The translations under genes were made by a program, and so were the position numbers. 64,000 nt of DNA. It comes from Deinococcus alpinitundrae. GTDB taxonomy: Bacteria > Deinococcota > Deinococci > Deinococcales > Deinococcaceae. Shown here one piece after another: positions 27,750-39,620 of this stretch; position 1 is the first letter of the stretch, and each line of letters starts with the position of its first letter. The notes beneath the pieces are model-generated. The model searched no databases. It was given only the letters and a program-made list of their open reading frames with translations, and was not told where the DNA came from. The DNA lies in assembly GCF_009982895.1 (NCBI RefSeq), contig NZ_WXZL01000004.1, positions 186,001-250,000 on the forward strand, read 5' to 3'.

Positions 27750-28247
27750 TCAAACCCTCAATTCGTAGAGCACCACATCGTAGCCGTGAACCGTTTTGCG
27801 CCCACGCTCCTCGAAGCCGAACGTATCGTAGATGGCGCGCAGTTTGGGCCGGTTCCAGGCGGTGTCCAGGCGCAGAAATGAACAGCCGCTGGACCTCGCC
27901 TCGCTGAGCGCCGCCTCCAGCATCCGGCGGGCCAGGGCGCGTCCCTGAAATTCGGGCCGCACGCCCAGCTTGTGCAGGTACAGCGCTTCTCCCGGCGCGG
28001 CGTCGGGCCAGAACTCAGGGTCGGCCGTGAGCAGAATCATGGTGGCCACCGCCTGAGTATCCAACCAGCCGAGGCGAAAGCCCTCGGGCGGGTATTGGCG
28101 GGTGAGATGCTCAGTGGTGAGGGCCGAGGGCGGCCACAGCGGCTCGCCGCGCACCTGCCTATCACGGGCGGTGGCGGCCAGAATGCCCGCGCACAGCGGC
28201 AGCTCGGCAGGGCGAGCGGGCCGGACGCTCCAGCTCGGAGCCGTCAT
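27750..28247 (-). CDS. GNAT-family N-acetyltransferase
   Basis: The ATG at 28247 overlaps the Rieske stop as ATGA and gives 165 residues. The acetyl-CoA-binding region is [19 protein letters not shown] near residue 105 (Q/RxxGxG/A type), followed by [26 protein letters not shown], a typical GNAT C-terminal pattern. It is translationally coupled to the Rieske gene. A direct role in cytochrome maturation is not obvious, and the substrate is unknown. Confidence 0.85.
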   Translation of the reverse strand: MTAPSWSVRPARPAELPLCAGILAATARDRQVRGEPLWPPSALTTEHLTRQYPPEGFRLGWLDTQAVATMILLTADPEFWPDAAPGEALYLHKLGVRPEFQGRALARRMLEAALSEARSSGCSFLRLDTAWNRPKLRAIYDTFGFEERGRKTVHGYDVVLYELRV

Positions 28248-28798
28248 GTTCCCAGCACCGGGGCCGCCTCGATGCCGCTGGCCCACAGCGCCGCGCCGCG
28301 CACTTCAAGCCGGACGCGGGGCAGCGGGGCACGGGCCTTGCCGAACACCGCCTCGCCGGAGCGCAGCGGGTCGAACACGCTGAAGTGGCAGGGGCAGCCG
28401 AGTTTCGGTTCGCCGTCGGGCGGGCGGTAGCTGAAGCTGAAGGCCAGCACTTCCGGGTCCTTGACGAGGTTGACGGTGCAGCCTAGATGCGTGCAGATAC
28501 GGCTGAAGGCGGCGTAGTGCCGATTGCCGACCTGCAGACTGCCGGAAGTGGCGGTGGGCAGCCGCAGCAGAATGCAGGGGCGCTTGCCGTAGATAAATTC
28601 CCGCTGCGCCCACACGCTGCCCAGCTCGCTCAGGGCGGCGACGCGCACGGCTGGCCCGGCCAGGTAGTCGGGTGCGCCCGGCTTGGCTTTGCCAAAAGTC
28701 ACGCGGCTGGCGTAGTAGCCCATGTAACCGAACACGCCCACCGTCGCGCCGACCGGCAGCAGCCACCACTTTTCGAGCAGCTGTCTCCGGGTGGGCAT
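28244..28798 (-). CDS. Rieske [2Fe-2S] protein
   Basis: This 184-residue protein starts at ATG 28798 (a GTG one codon upstream is also possible; GGGAGG is the SD). The N-terminus has [10 protein letters not shown] followed by one membrane segment (about 14-32), a Tat-like anchor. The cluster ligands are CTHLGC near residue 105 and CPCH near 140. Such proteins carry electrons in cytochrome bc-type complexes. It follows the cytochrome-containing gene by 13 bp and belongs to the cytochrome maturation operon. No cytochrome b gene was found in the window. Confidence 0.92.
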   Translation of the reverse strand: MPTRRQLLEKWWLLPVGATVGVFGYMGYYASRVTFGKAKPGAPDYLAGPAVRVAALSELGSVWAQREFIYGKRPCILLRLPTATSGSLQVGNRHYAAFSRICTHLGCTVNLVKDPEVLAFSFSYRPPDGEPKLGCPCHFSVFDPLRSGEAVFGKARAPLPRVRLEVRGAALWASGIEAAPVLGT

Positions 28799-28811
28799 CA
28801 CGGCCTCCCGC

Positions 28812-29867
28812 TCACTGCTGCCACTCCTCCAGCCGGGTCAGCAGCGCCGAGAGTGGCGCGCCCTTGATGTTGGGAAAGGCGGGCATCGCGCCCTTGCCGT
28901 TCTGAATGACCGATTGCAGCGCGGCGCGGCTCAGGCGGCTCTCGTGGAGGTTAGGGCCGATGCCGCCGCGACCGCCCGCACCATGACAACTGGCGCAGTT
29001 GGCGGCGTAGACCCTTGACGCCGGGTCGGCCTGATCGCTGCTGGCGCGCAGGGTGGCGATCAGGTCGTCGGCGTCGCGCCCGGTGGGGTCGAGGCTGCGG
29101 TAGCGCTCCAGCGCGGCCAGGGCCAGCTTGCTCTCGCCGAAGTTGTTGAGGGCGTAGCCGAGCAGCAGCTGGCTTTCCGGGTCGCTCGGCGCCAGCTGGG
29201 CGGCGGTGCGCACCAGCAAGAAGGCCTGCGAGGCCTGCTGCTCACTCTTGGGCGCGGCACTGCCCTGGCCGCTCAACAGCATGATGCCCAGCCGCCGCAG
29301 CGCTTTGGGCTGCCGGGGGTCGAGCTTGAGCGCACCGGCGTAGGCCGCACTCGCCTGGTCGTACACGCTGGCGCTGAAGGCCGCGTCGCCCCAAGCCAGA
29401 TAATCGGCCTTGTCATTGCTGCGCTGCGCCCGCGCTTGCAAGCCCGGCAAGCTGAGGGCGTCCTGAACCGCTAGGCGTTCGCCCGTATCGAGCGCCGCCA
29501 GTTGCCACTTCGGTACGAAAGTCACGGCTCCCACACCCACGACCAGCAGGGCCAGCACCACGCCGATCACGGCAGGCGGCAGCACGTTGCCGCGTCTGGG
29601 AGCAGGCGGCAGGCCGTCGAGGGCGCGCAGGGTGCGGGCGGCGCGGTGTTCCAGGTCGGGGCGGCGCACCTCGTCGCCGGAGCGGGTCAGCTCGGCCAGC
29701 AAAGCGTCGCGCTCGGCTTCCAGACGCAGGCGCTCGGCCGCATCCGGGTCGAGGGGGTCTGTGCCGGAGGGAGCGGCGGCAGTGGCGGGGCCACGCAGTG
29801 GCGACACCACTGCCACCAGGGCGGCCAGGGCCAGCAGCGCCAGCACACCGATCAGCACGGCACTCAC
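28812..29867 (-). CDS. CcmI-type TPR protein fused to a cytochrome c domain
   Basis: This 351-residue protein starts at GTG 29867, overlapping the ccmH stop as GTGA. TM1 is at about 3-22 and TM2 at about 97-118, the CcmI layout, with a cytoplasmic segment between. Residues 150-265 are TPR-like helices ([21 protein letters not shown]). The C-terminal 60 residues are a small c-type cytochrome: CASCH at 291-295 and a likely Met axial ligand near 328 (GAMPAFP). CcmI normally chaperones apocytochrome c through its TPR part; here the chaperone carries its own heme-binding domain. The fusion is read directly from one uninterrupted frame. Confidence 0.85.
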   Translation of the reverse strand: MSAVLIGVLALLALAALVAVVSPLRGPATAAAPSGTDPLDPDAAERLRLEAERDALLAELTRSGDEVRRPDLEHRAARTLRALDGLPPAPRRGNVLPPAVIGVVLALLVVGVGAVTFVPKWQLAALDTGERLAVQDALSLPGLQARAQRSNDKADYLAWGDAAFSASVYDQASAAYAGALKLDPRQPKALRRLGIMLLSGQGSAAPKSEQQASQAFLLVRTAAQLAPSDPESQLLLGYALNNFGESKLALAALERYRSLDPTGRDADDLIATLRASSDQADPASRVYAANCASCHGAGGRGGIGPNLHESRLSRAALQSVIQNGKGAMPAFPNIKGAPLSALLTRLEEWQQ

Positions 29868-30391
29868 GTCCCCCCCCGGCGCTCACGGGCCGTCTGTACC
29901 TGGGCGCGAATCTCGGCGAGGTAGGGGTCTTCGGGATCCTCGGCGTTGAGGGCCGGGTCAGCCGCCGCCAGCGAATCCACACCCGCAGCGCGCCGCTGAC
30001 CGGCGAGGTACCGCAGCAGCGCCCCGCCGCCCAGCAGCAGCGCCAGCACTGGCAAGGCCCACAGCAGGGTTCCGGCCCAGTCGACAGGCGGCCTGAGCAG
30101 CACCCGCTGGCCGTAGCGCTCGCGGAAGTAGGCGTAGATCTGGTTATCAGTCTGCCCGGCCCGGGTCTGGGCACGGATCTCAGCGAGCATCTGGTGGCTG
30201 ATGTCGTTGCCGCTCTCGGTGATCGGCAGCACGTCGCGGCAGATCGGACAGCGAATGCTCTCGCCGATGCGCGACACTTGCGCCTGCTGAAGCGGAGTCA
30301 GCGGTGCTGGCGCGGGCGACGCGGCCAGCACCGAGGCGCTGAGCAGCACGGCGAGCAGTACTGGCACCCAACGCAGCGACCGGCAGCGCAC
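29864..30391 (-). CDS. ccmH: Cytochrome c maturation protein CcmH
   Basis: This 175-residue protein has a signal peptide (about 1-22), the redox motif IRCPICRD near residue 48, and one C-terminal membrane segment (about 105-128). CcmH reduces apocytochrome cysteines before heme attachment. The start is a GTG right after the ccmG TAA. It overlaps the next gene by 4 bp. Confidence 0.92.
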   Translation of the reverse strand: MRCRSLRWVPVLLAVLLSASVLAASPAPAPLTPLQQAQVSRIGESIRCPICRDVLPITESGNDISHQMLAEIRAQTRAGQTDNQIYAYFRERYGQRVLLRPPVDWAGTLLWALPVLALLLGGGALLRYLAGQRRAAGVDSLAAADPALNAEDPEDPYLAEIRAQVQTARERRGGT

Positions 30392-30949
30392 TTAGAAGGT
30401 CACCCCGATGGTTTTCAGGCCCGCCGAGAGCCGCTCGCGGGTCAGGCCGCCCCGGTCCACCGACTTGATCAGGCCGTCCGCGCCGATGAAGAAGGTTTCC
30501 GGCACGCCGGTAATGCCGTAATTGATCGACGTCTTGAGATCACTGTCGAGGAGGTTGGGGTAGGCCAGACCGTAGTCGGCGATGAACTTGCGCATGCGTC
30601 CCTGGTCGGGGTCCTGAAACAGCACGCCCACCACGTTGAGGCCGCCCCCGCCCTGCTGCTCGCTGACCTCGCGCAGCAGCGGCGCCTCATCGCGGCACGG
30701 CACACACCACGAGGCCCAGAAGTTGAGGATAAGCGGCTTGCCCCTGAGCTGGGCCAAGCTGAGCGTGCCGCCGTCGAGCGTCCTGAGTGCGAAGGTCGGC
30801 GCGGTCTGGCCCAGCAGCGGATCGCCGGTGCCGCTGGAGGTGTCCTTGGGCCGCAGCAGGGCAGCGCCCAGCGCCGCCACCAGCACGAAGGCCAGGGCCG
30901 GAGGGGCGAAGCGCCGCCAGGTGGGGGGAGTGAAGTGGAGTCTGGTCAT
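30392..30949 (-). CDS. ccmG: Thiol-disulfide oxidoreductase CcmG/DsbE
   Basis: This 185-residue membrane-anchored thioredoxin has a TM segment at about 14-32, active site NFWASWCVPC near residue 80, and the family's GVLFQDP and GVPETFFIG cis-Pro motifs. It keeps apocytochrome or CcmH thiols reduced, using electrons from CcdA (encoded in the other block). Confidence 0.94.
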   Translation of the reverse strand: MTRLHFTPPTWRRFAPPALAFVLVAALGAALLRPKDTSSGTGDPLLGQTAPTFALRTLDGGTLSLAQLRGKPLILNFWASWCVPCRDEAPLLREVSEQQGGGGLNVVGVLFQDPDQGRMRKFIADYGLAYPNLLDSDLKTSINYGITGVPETFFIGADGLIKSVDRGGLTRERLSAGLKTIGVTF

Positions 30950-31006
30950 GAATGGGATTTCCTTTGTGAACTCGGGCAGCGGGTGATCTCAGGCGGTGGG
31001 CGAAAC

Positions 31007-32980
<1,974 letters not shown>

Positions 32981-32998
32981 TGTTCAGTCACCCGTCCT

Positions 32999-33484
32999 TT
33001 ACTGCCCCTCGGCATTGGCGTCTTTGGCGTTCTTGAGCATGTCTTTCAGTTCGCCCTGGCTGCGTGGCACCCGGTACTCCTCACTGTGCTTGACGATCAG
33101 TTCGTTGGCCTGAAAGACGTTGCGGGCATTGAAGACGCCCCGCACCACCACGCCCTGATTTTCCTTGAACAGGTCCGACACCGCGCCCTGGTACACCACC
33201 GGAAAGGTCGCCCCACCGTCGGTGACGTTGAAGTGCAGGTCGAGCGTGGCGCGGTCGTAGCTCACGGCCTTGACCAGTCCGCCGATGCGCACGGTGCGGC
33301 CCTGCAAGCTGGCTTTCTCAGCCTGGTACTCGGTGGGCGTCACGAAATATTCGATGCTCTGGGCCAGATTGCCGAAGATGATGTAGGCCAGGAGTCCGGC
33401 CAGCACCGCGCCGGCCAGCAGGTACGGCAGCGGGTTCTTCTTGCGCCGCCGCGCCTGCGGAAGCTGGGAGGCGGGCGTGGTCAT
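32999..33484 (-). CDS. ccmE: Periplasmic heme chaperone CcmE
   Basis: This 161-residue protein has an N-terminal membrane anchor (about 20-40) and an OB-fold beta-barrel. The heme-binding His is conserved in VKHSEEY near the C-terminus, in the position of the classical HxxxY. The ATG at 33484 overlaps the ccmD stop as ATGA; the longer upstream frame is rejected. Confidence 0.93.
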   Translation of the reverse strand: MTTPASQLPQARRRKKNPLPYLLAGAVLAGLLAYIIFGNLAQSIEYFVTPTEYQAEKASLQGRTVRIGGLVKAVSYDRATLDLHFNVTDGGATFPVVYQGAVSDLFKENQGVVVRGVFNARNVFQANELIVKHSEEYRVPRSQGELKDMLKNAKDANAEGQ

Positions 33485-33594
33485 GACTCTTTGTCTTCCT
33501 GGCGCAGCCGCAGCCACACCCAGGCCAGGTAGCCGATCAGGATGACAAAGGTGACGGCGTAGGTGACGATAACGTAGCCGGAATACTTATCCAC
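33481..33594 (-). CDS. ccmD: Small membrane protein CcmD
   Basis: This 37-residue protein (GTG start, MDKYSGYVIVTYAVTF...) has a single membrane segment at about 6-28 followed by a charged tail (RLRQEDKES). CcmD tethers CcmC to the CcmAB export complex and is always small. It overlaps ccmC by 8 bp and ccmE by 4 bp, which fixes it in the operon. It is too short for routine callers. Confidence 0.82.
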   Translation of the reverse strand: MDKYSGYVIVTYAVTFVILIGYLAWVWLRLRQEDKES

Positions 33595-34321
33595 GGCGCA
33601 CCCCGGCGCCGCTCAGGGGCGTGCCCTGCGGCTCGGGCAGCTCGAACTCGCGTTCCTCGCGCCGCTCCTGGCGGACAGCCAGAATGCCGCGCACCCGCAG
33701 CAGGTACAGATACAGCACGGTGAAGGCCACCGTCATGACGGTGAGCGCGATGCCGTAGACCGGGGCCGCGCCCCAGTTCATGCCGCCGAGCAGCTTGAGG
33801 GTCTGGGTCTGGTGCACGCCGCGCCACCACTCCACCGCCATGTAATTGACCGGAATGTAGAGGGTGCCAACGACGCCAATCACAGCAGACACGCGGGCGC
33901 GGCGCTCGGGGTCGTCGATCAGGCCGCGCACCAGCAGATACGCGCCGTAGACGACCAGCGACAGGGCGGTGGTCGTCAGCCGGGCGTCCCACACCCAGTA
34001 GGTGCCCCAGGTGGGCTTGGCCCACAGCATGCCGCCCACGATGGTCGCCACCGTGAACAGCACCCCGATCTCGCCGCTGCTCATGGCCAGCCGGTCGTAC
34101 CGACGCTGGCGGGTGATCAGGTACAGCAGCCCGAAGAGGCCGGTGCCGCCGTAGGCCAGATAACTCAGCCAGGCGGTGGGCACGTGCACGAACATCAGTC
34201 GCACCAGTAGGCCCTGGTTGACGTCGGCGGGCGCGGTGAGGCTCAGCCACAGCCCGGCCAGCAGCAAAACCAGGGTGAGAGCGCCGAGGGCTGGGGTGAG
34301 GCGGTCTTTCAGGATGGGCAT
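33587..34321 (-). CDS. ccmC: Heme transporter CcmC
   Basis: This 244-residue protein starts at ATG 34321 behind a GGAGG SD. It has six TM segments and the WWD motif (WGTYWVWDARLTTT) near residue 100, with periplasmic His residues on either side (FVHVPTAW, GVHQTQ). CcmC delivers heme to CcmE. Longer frames toward 34486 extend into the intergenic region and are rejected. Confidence 0.94.
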   Translation of the reverse strand: MPILKDRLTPALGALTLVLLLAGLWLSLTAPADVNQGLLVRLMFVHVPTAWLSYLAYGGTGLFGLLYLITRQRRYDRLAMSSGEIGVLFTVATIVGGMLWAKPTWGTYWVWDARLTTTALSLVVYGAYLLVRGLIDDPERRARVSAVIGVVGTLYIPVNYMAVEWWRGVHQTQTLKLLGGMNWGAAPVYGIALTVMTVAFTVLYLYLLRVRGILAVRQERREEREFELPEPQGTPLSGAGVRRG

Positions 34322-34757
34322 GGGGCCTCCAGAGTGCGGAAAGGCGGCGAGGGGTACGGCTGGGCAAAAGACGTTGGGCAGCGCTGGAAAGCGCGGAAAG
34401 GCACACATCGGGTCCAGCCGAGAACGTGCCCTCAGCATGGCGTTTTCCGCGCTCCCCGGCAAGTGCGAGTGTCCCCATTGCGGCATGGTGCAAAAGCGCC
34501 AGAGCGGACGCCCCGGCCGGATCTGAAAATCAATTCAGATTGGGCCAGGCGTTCGCTACCGGCTCTTTCACGTTTCGCCACCCCCCGGCATGGCAAGATG
34601 AGAGCCTCAGAAACGGCCTGCCGGTGTTTGCCCTGGCAAGCGTGCGGATGCCAGTCGCTCCTGGCCCGCTGCGGGAGAGTACGGACAAGCCCGAGCCAGT
34701 CCTGCCCGCCTCCCCTTCAGCACAATCCACCCGGAACAGCTCTCGTGGAGGTTTCAT
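34322..34757. other. Divergent intergenic region with a short inverted repeat
   Basis: This 436-bp region separates ccmC from the opposite-strand secreted protein. It holds a perfect 7-bp-arm inverted repeat (34521-34540, ATCTGAA and TTCAGAT around AATCAA). No ORF with an SD is evident. It presumably holds both promoters. Confidence 0.5.
34521..34540. repeat. Inverted repeat ATCTGAA-N6-TTCAGAT
   Basis: The AT-rich palindrome stands out in a GC-rich region; there is no U-tract after it, so an operator is more likely than a terminator. Confidence 0.5.
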
Positions 34758-35465
34758 TTGATTCGTCGTTTATGGCCCGTCGTCTGCCTGGGCGCTGCGT
34801 TGCTCAGCACCTCAGCCCTGCCGCCCACCCGAGCGGCCAATCTCGCTCCGATCAGCGGCGAGGTGGTCACTGCCAGTACCGACGCGATGAACACCTCTTA
34901 CGGCGCGATCGGCAAGTGGATGATCGACCCCGACGGTCAGCCCGCCCGCTGGCTGGGCTACCAGCTCGACGACCACGCCCTGCGCGAGCCGATCAACCTG
35001 ATGCTGCTCGACCCGCTGGCCCGCACCCCCCAGGAAGCGGCCGCCCGGCTGAGCGCCGCCATGAGCGCAGCAGGCTACAAGGCCAGAAGCGGCCACAGCA
35101 CCGGCTACAAAGGCTTGATCGGCACGCAGCTCTACGGCCAGCAACCGGCGGGCAGCGGCGAGGCGTTCAGCGACGGCGCGTGGTGGCGCTCCAACAACCA
35201 CGGGCGCGTCTTCGGCCCGGCGGTGGTGGAGGGCGGCTACCTGTGGACCGGGGCCTTCAGCCGCGAGGACTTCGAGGTGATCTCGTCAATGCACCATCCC
35301 TACGACTCGTTCAAGGTGGCCCGCGACGATGTGAGCGCCAAACTGACGGCGGCAGGCACCTTCAAGCGCATCGGCACCCTGGACCTGGAAAACGCCCTGA
35401 GCACCCCGACCCTCACCACCGACGACCACGACGGGCGGGCCGTGGTGCTGGTGGCGCAGAAGTAG
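34758..35465 (+). CDS. Secreted protein of unknown function within the ccm region
   Basis: This 235-residue protein starts at TTG 34758 behind a well placed GGAGG. It has a signal peptide (about 1-26). The mature part has LREPINLMLL, the central NNHGRVFGPAVVEGG and YDSFKVARDDVS, a pattern faintly like the LssY C-terminal domain. That resemblance is weak, so I leave the function open. It lies on the opposite strand between ccmC and ccmB, splitting the ccm genes into two blocks. Confidence 0.75.
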   Translation: MIRRLWPVVCLGAALLSTSALPPTRAANLAPISGEVVTASTDAMNTSYGAIGKWMIDPDGQPARWLGYQLDDHALREPINLMLLDPLARTPQEAAARLSAAMSAAGYKARSGHSTGYKGLIGTQLYGQQPAGSGEAFSDGAWWRSNNHGRVFGPAVVEGGYLWTGAFSREDFEVISSMHHPYDSFKVARDDVSAKLTAAGTFKRIGTLDLENALSTPTLTTDDHDGRAVVLVAQK

Positions 35466-35506
35466 CAGTCAGGGCGCGGCGACAAGTCAGCGGCGGACGC
35501 GGGCGC

Positions 35507-36193
35507 TCACTCCACCGCGAACGGAAACAGCAGCGTGCAGACAATTAGGGTGCCCACGTCGAACACTGCCAGAAAACTCAACCAGGCGGCCACCTCGCTG
35601 CTCCAGCCGCCGCCGATCAGCAAGCTGGTGGCCTTGACGGTGGACAGCACCACCGGCACCAGCAGCGGAAAGGCCAAGGCGGGCAAGAGCGCCTCACGGG
35701 CACGCAAATTGACGGTGATGGCGGCGTAAAAGGTGCTGCTGGCCGACAACCCGGTGACGCCCAGCAGCGCCACCAGCCCCAGCGCGGGCCAGGGCAGGAC
35801 CTGACCGCCGCCCGCCGCGCCGAACAGCAACAGTCCCAGCGGCAGCACCAGCAGCGCCAAAACAAGCAGTTGCAGCCAGCTGCCCAGCCATTTGCCCAGG
35901 TACAGCGCGCCGTGCGGCCCCGGATAGAGGGTGAGCTGCTCCAGCGCGCCCGCTTCCTGCTCCTGGGCGAAGGCGCGGCCCGAAGCGATGGCTGACGAGA
36001 GTGCCAGTGCGGCCCACACCGCTCCGGCGGCGGCGGGCTTCAGGCGGGCGTCGTCGGGCCCCAGCGCCAGCCCGAGCACGAGCAACACCAGCGCGGCGTA
36101 GAAAGCGGTGGCCAGCAGGGTGTCGCGGGTGCGGCCCGCCAGCCGAGCGTCCTTGCGGGCAATCGTCAGGATCTGCTGCCATCCCTGGTTCAC
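35507..36193 (-). CDS. ccmB: Cytochrome c maturation ABC permease CcmB
   Basis: This 228-residue protein has six membrane segments and the family's cytoplasmic EQEAGALEQLTLYPG motif near residue 78. With CcmA and CcmC it forms the complex that releases holo-CcmE. It overlaps ccmA by 4 bp and is convergent with the secreted-protein gene. Confidence 0.92.
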   Translation of the reverse strand: MNQGWQQILTIARKDARLAGRTRDTLLATAFYAALVLLVLGLALGPDDARLKPAAAGAVWAALALSSAIASGRAFAQEQEAGALEQLTLYPGPHGALYLGKWLGSWLQLLVLALLVLPLGLLLFGAAGGGQVLPWPALGLVALLGVTGLSASSTFYAAITVNLRAREALLPALAFPLLVPVVLSTVKATSLLIGGGWSSEVAAWLSFLAVFDVGTLIVCTLLFPFAVE

Positions 36194-36831
36194 CGCGGCT
36201 CCGTCAGGGTTCCGGCGCGCAGGTGCAGGGCGCGGCCCGTGACCTGCGCGGCCAGCTCGGGTTCGTGGGCCGCCAGGATCAGGGTGCGGCCCTGACCCGT
36301 CACTTCCGAGAGCAGTTCCAATGCCAGTTGCCGCCCCGCCGCGTCAAGGTTGGCGAACGGCTCGTCCACCAGCGTCAGCGGGCGGGCCAGCAGCGACAGC
36401 CGGGCCAGATTGAGGCGCTTGCGCATCCCCGCCGACAGAAAACGCACCCGGCGCTCGGCGACCCCTTCCAGCCCCACCCGCCGCAGGGCCGCCCCGGTGT
36501 CGCCCGTCAGGCGGTGCATCTGGAGGGCGAAATTCAGGTTCTCGGCAGCAGTCAAATCGGGGTACGCGCCGCCCTCCACCGGCATCAGGTGGACGTACTC
36601 GCGCACCGAGCGGCCATCTCGCACATCGAAGCCGTGAATGCGGCCCTCACCGCGTGTTAGGCGCAGGCTGGACGACAAGAGCCGCAGCAGGGTGGTCTTG
36701 CCCGCGCCGTTCTCGCCGAGCAGGGTCACGCCCGCGCCTGCCGCGATGTCCAGATCGACGCCGCGCAGAATAATCTCGCGGCCCAGCCGCAGCCAGGCGC
36801 GGCGCAGTTGCACGGCGTACTGTTCAGCCAT
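36190..36831 (-). CDS. ccmA: Cytochrome c maturation ATPase CcmA
   Basis: This 213-residue ATPase has Walker A GENGAGKTT near residue 40, signature LSAGMRKRLNLARL near 125, Walker B LTLVDEPFANLD and an H-loop His in AAHEPEL. It powers release of holo-CcmE. The ATG at 36831 lies 3 bp after the ccdA stop. The long open frame upstream of it is the antisense-shifted ccdA region and is rejected. Confidence 0.94.
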   Translation of the reverse strand: MAEQYAVQLRRAWLRLGREIILRGVDLDIAAGAGVTLLGENGAGKTTLLRLLSSSLRLTRGEGRIHGFDVRDGRSVREYVHLMPVEGGAYPDLTAAENLNFALQMHRLTGDTGAALRRVGLEGVAERRVRFLSAGMRKRLNLARLSLLARPLTLVDEPFANLDAAGRQLALELLSEVTGQGRTLILAAHEPELAAQVTGRALHLRAGTLTEPR

Positions 36832-36833
36832 CC

Positions 36834-37508
36834 TTACAGCCGCAGCCAGCTCGGCATCACCGAGAAGGCCCAGCTCGCCAGCAACGTAAAGCGCCCGGTG
36901 ACCATCAAGAGGCCCAGCGCCACCAGAATCACCCCGCCGATCTTCTCGAACACCCCGGCGTATCTGTTGAGGCGGCGCAGGTTGAAACGCTCCCACAGCA
37001 GCGCCGAGAGCACGAACGGCAGCGCCAGGCCCAGCGTGTAGACCAGCAGCAATCCCACCCCCTGACCCAGACTGCGGGTGCTGGCGGCCAGGCCCAGAAT
37101 GCTGCCCAGCACCGGCCCCAGGCAGGGACTCCAGCCGAAGGCGAAGGCCGCGCCCAGCGCCACCGGTCCGTACTGGTCCGCGGCCGACAGTTCGCGGGTG
37201 TCGCGCATCATGAACGGCAACCGGATGGCCCCCAGCATCACCAGCCCGAAAAAGATGATCAGCACTCCGGCCAGCCGAGACAGGGTGAAGCGGTAGGCGT
37301 CCAGCAGCGAGCCGAGGCCGCTGGCGGTGGCCCCCAGCGCCACGAACACCAGTCCGAAGCCCAGCACGAAACCCAGCGCCCGCGTGATGGGGGCCTTGCC
37401 ACCGATGACGCCCAGGTAACTGGGAACGAGCGGCAGCACGCACGGCGACAGAAACGAGATCAGTCCGGCGAGAAAGGCGATGGTGAGGCTCGGAGCGCTG
37501 GAACCCAT
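36834..37508 (-). CDS. ccdA: Cytochrome c biogenesis thiol transporter CcdA
   Basis: This 224-residue protein has six membrane segments and two conserved Cys: [16 protein letters not shown] near residue 23 and [12 protein letters not shown] near 130. CcdA passes cytosolic electrons to CcmG. It has a leaderless-type -10 and sits directly upstream of ccmA. Confidence 0.94.
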   Translation of the reverse strand: MGSSAPSLTIAFLAGLISFLSPCVLPLVPSYLGVIGGKAPITRALGFVLGFGLVFVALGATASGLGSLLDAYRFTLSRLAGVLIIFFGLVMLGAIRLPFMMRDTRELSAADQYGPVALGAAFAFGWSPCLGPVLGSILGLAASTRSLGQGVGLLLVYTLGLALPFVLSALLWERFNLRRLNRYAGVFEKIGGVILVALGLLMVTGRFTLLASWAFSVMPSWLRL

Positions 37509-37514
37509 GCCGGA

Positions 37515-37520
37515 AGTCTA
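37515..37520 (-). promoter_or_regulatory. Leaderless-type -10 (TAGACT) for ccdA
   Basis: TAGACT on the minus strand lies 6 nt before the ATG at 37508, so ccdA-ccmAB may be transcribed apart from the citE-like gene. Confidence 0.45.
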
Positions 37521-37573
37521 GCGCTGGGGGCCGGGGCGGGCGTCCTGACAGGACGGTTCCGGTGCGGCCCCCT

Positions 37574-38383
37574 TCAGGCTCCGGCTTCCAGCAGCACCGC
37601 CCGCGCCTCCTCGACGTGCATGGCCTCCACCATCTGTCCGTGCAGCGTGATCAGGCTCTTCCCCTCGGCGCGGCCCGCTTCCCAGGCGCTCAGCAGTTCG
37701 CGGGCCGCTTGCACCTGTGCCTCACTAACGCCGTAAGCGCGCTGGGCCACTGCCACCTGCGACGGGTGAATCACGGTCTTGCCGTCGAAGCCCAGATCGC
37801 GGCCCTGGAGGCACTCGCGCTCGAAGCCCTCGGCGTCATGGATGTCGTTGTAGACCGCATCAAGCACGAATTTGCCGTGGGCGCGGGCGGCCAGCACCAC
37901 CGCGCTGAGGGCGTGCAGCAGCGGCGTGCGGTCTGCGCTGGGGCGGGCCCTAAGGGCGTGGGCCAGGTCGTTGGCTCCCACGATCAGGCCCGCCACCCCC
38001 TGCTCGGCGGCCAGATCAGGCGCGGCCAGCACCCCGCGCGGCGTCTCGATCATCAGCCACAGTGGCAGCCCCAGCGTCATGCTGCGCGGCACGCCTGCCT
38101 CCTCGACCTTGGGCAAGACCAGGCCGTCAGGCTTCTCGCACAGCACCGCTTCCTGATCGTCCTGCTCCCAGACAGTGCCGGAGCTGTTGAGCCGCACCAG
38201 CACTGGGCACTCAAACCCCTCCCGCAGCGCCGCGCAGATATTCTCGCGCGCCCGCGCCTTGTGCTCGGGAGCCACGCCGTCTTCAAGGTCGAGAATGAGC
38301 ATATCCGCGCCCAGGGTACGCGCCTTGGCGATGGCACGCAGGTTGTCGCCCGGCACGTACAGGGCGCTGCGGGGGCGCTTCAT
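37574..38383 (-). CDS. HpcH/HpaI aldolase/citrate lyase beta-subunit-like protein
   Basis: This 269-residue TIM-barrel protein has the CitE-type N-terminus ([16 protein letters not shown]), the metal-binding [11 protein letters not shown] near residue 33, and conserved MIETPRGVL and [10 protein letters not shown] segments. Family members cleave C-C bonds of citryl-CoA, malyl-CoA or related thioesters. No CitF or CitD gene is nearby, so it is a stand-alone lyase-like protein (CitE-like or malyl-CoA lyase-like). The ATG overlaps the stop of a 36-codon upstream ORF. Confidence 0.88.
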   Translation of the reverse strand: MKRPRSALYVPGDNLRAIAKARTLGADMLILDLEDGVAPEHKARARENICAALREGFECPVLVRLNSSGTVWEQDDQEAVLCEKPDGLVLPKVEEAGVPRSMTLGLPLWLMIETPRGVLAAPDLAAEQGVAGLIVGANDLAHALRARPSADRTPLLHALSAVVLAARAHGKFVLDAVYNDIHDAEGFERECLQGRDLGFDGKTVIHPSQVAVAQRAYGVSEAQVQAARELLSAWEAGRAEGKSLITLHGQMVEAMHVEEARAVLLEAGA

Positions 38384-38490
38384 GCCGCGGGCCGGACACG
38401 CGAGCGGGCCGCGCTGGAAGCGAGCAAAAACGGCAGCGACACCAGCAGGGAGCGCCAGAACCGCCGACGCACAGAATGTGGGAAGCGCAT
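38380..38490 (-). CDS. 36-residue leader/membrane peptide coupled to the citE-like gene
   Basis: The ATG at 38490 lies 7 nt after a TAGGCT -10 (leaderless). The 36-residue product is basic at the N-terminus ([14 protein letters not shown]), then hydrophobic ([13 protein letters not shown]) and basic again, like a small membrane protein. It ends overlapping the next start as ATGA. Because the CitE-like gene has no SD, coupling through this ORF is probable. No family was recognised. Confidence 0.5.
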   Translation of the reverse strand: MRFPHSVRRRFWRSLLVSLPFLLASSAARSRVRPAA

Positions 38491-38497
38491 ATCAGAC

Positions 38498-38503
38498 AGC
38501 CTA
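38498..38503 (-). promoter_or_regulatory. Leaderless-type -10 (TAGGCT)
   Basis: TAGGCT on the minus strand ends 7 nt before the leader ORF start at 38490. Confidence 0.45.
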
Positions 38504-38650
38504 GCGGCTGAAGCTGAGGAACGGTACACCCCGGCGGCAGGCCGACCTTCAGGATTGGGGACGGTTGAGCAGGACACCTCATTTGGCCGTCCCTTCATCC
38601 TGCAAGCACCGCACCATTGCCTTGTCGGCCCAGGCGTTACAACCCCGGGT

Positions 38651-39538
<888 letters not shown>

Positions 39539-39555
39539 CCTTCAGCGTCAACCGA

Positions 39556-39597
39556 AACCAGCCGCGCCCGAAATTGACTGGGCGCGGCTGGTTTTGA
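39556..39597 (+). terminator. Rho-independent terminator after the aldo/keto reductase
   Basis: A perfect 14-bp stem (AACCAGCCGCGCCC with GGGCGCGGCTGGTT) with a 10-nt loop is followed by TTGATCT. Because the arms are A/T-ended, it may also work for the convergent DoxX gene. Confidence 0.8.
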
Positions 39598-39620
39598 TCT
39601 GAACCTTGAACGGCTCTCCC

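Noticed and set aside
36832..37443. Long N-terminal extension of ccmA
   Set aside because: It is the out-of-frame reading of ccdA. The ATG at 36831 gives a CcmA of normal length.
37562..38650. Upstream extension of the aldo/keto reductase frame
   Set aside because: It runs antisense through the citE-like gene. The reductase homology begins only after the ATG at 38651.
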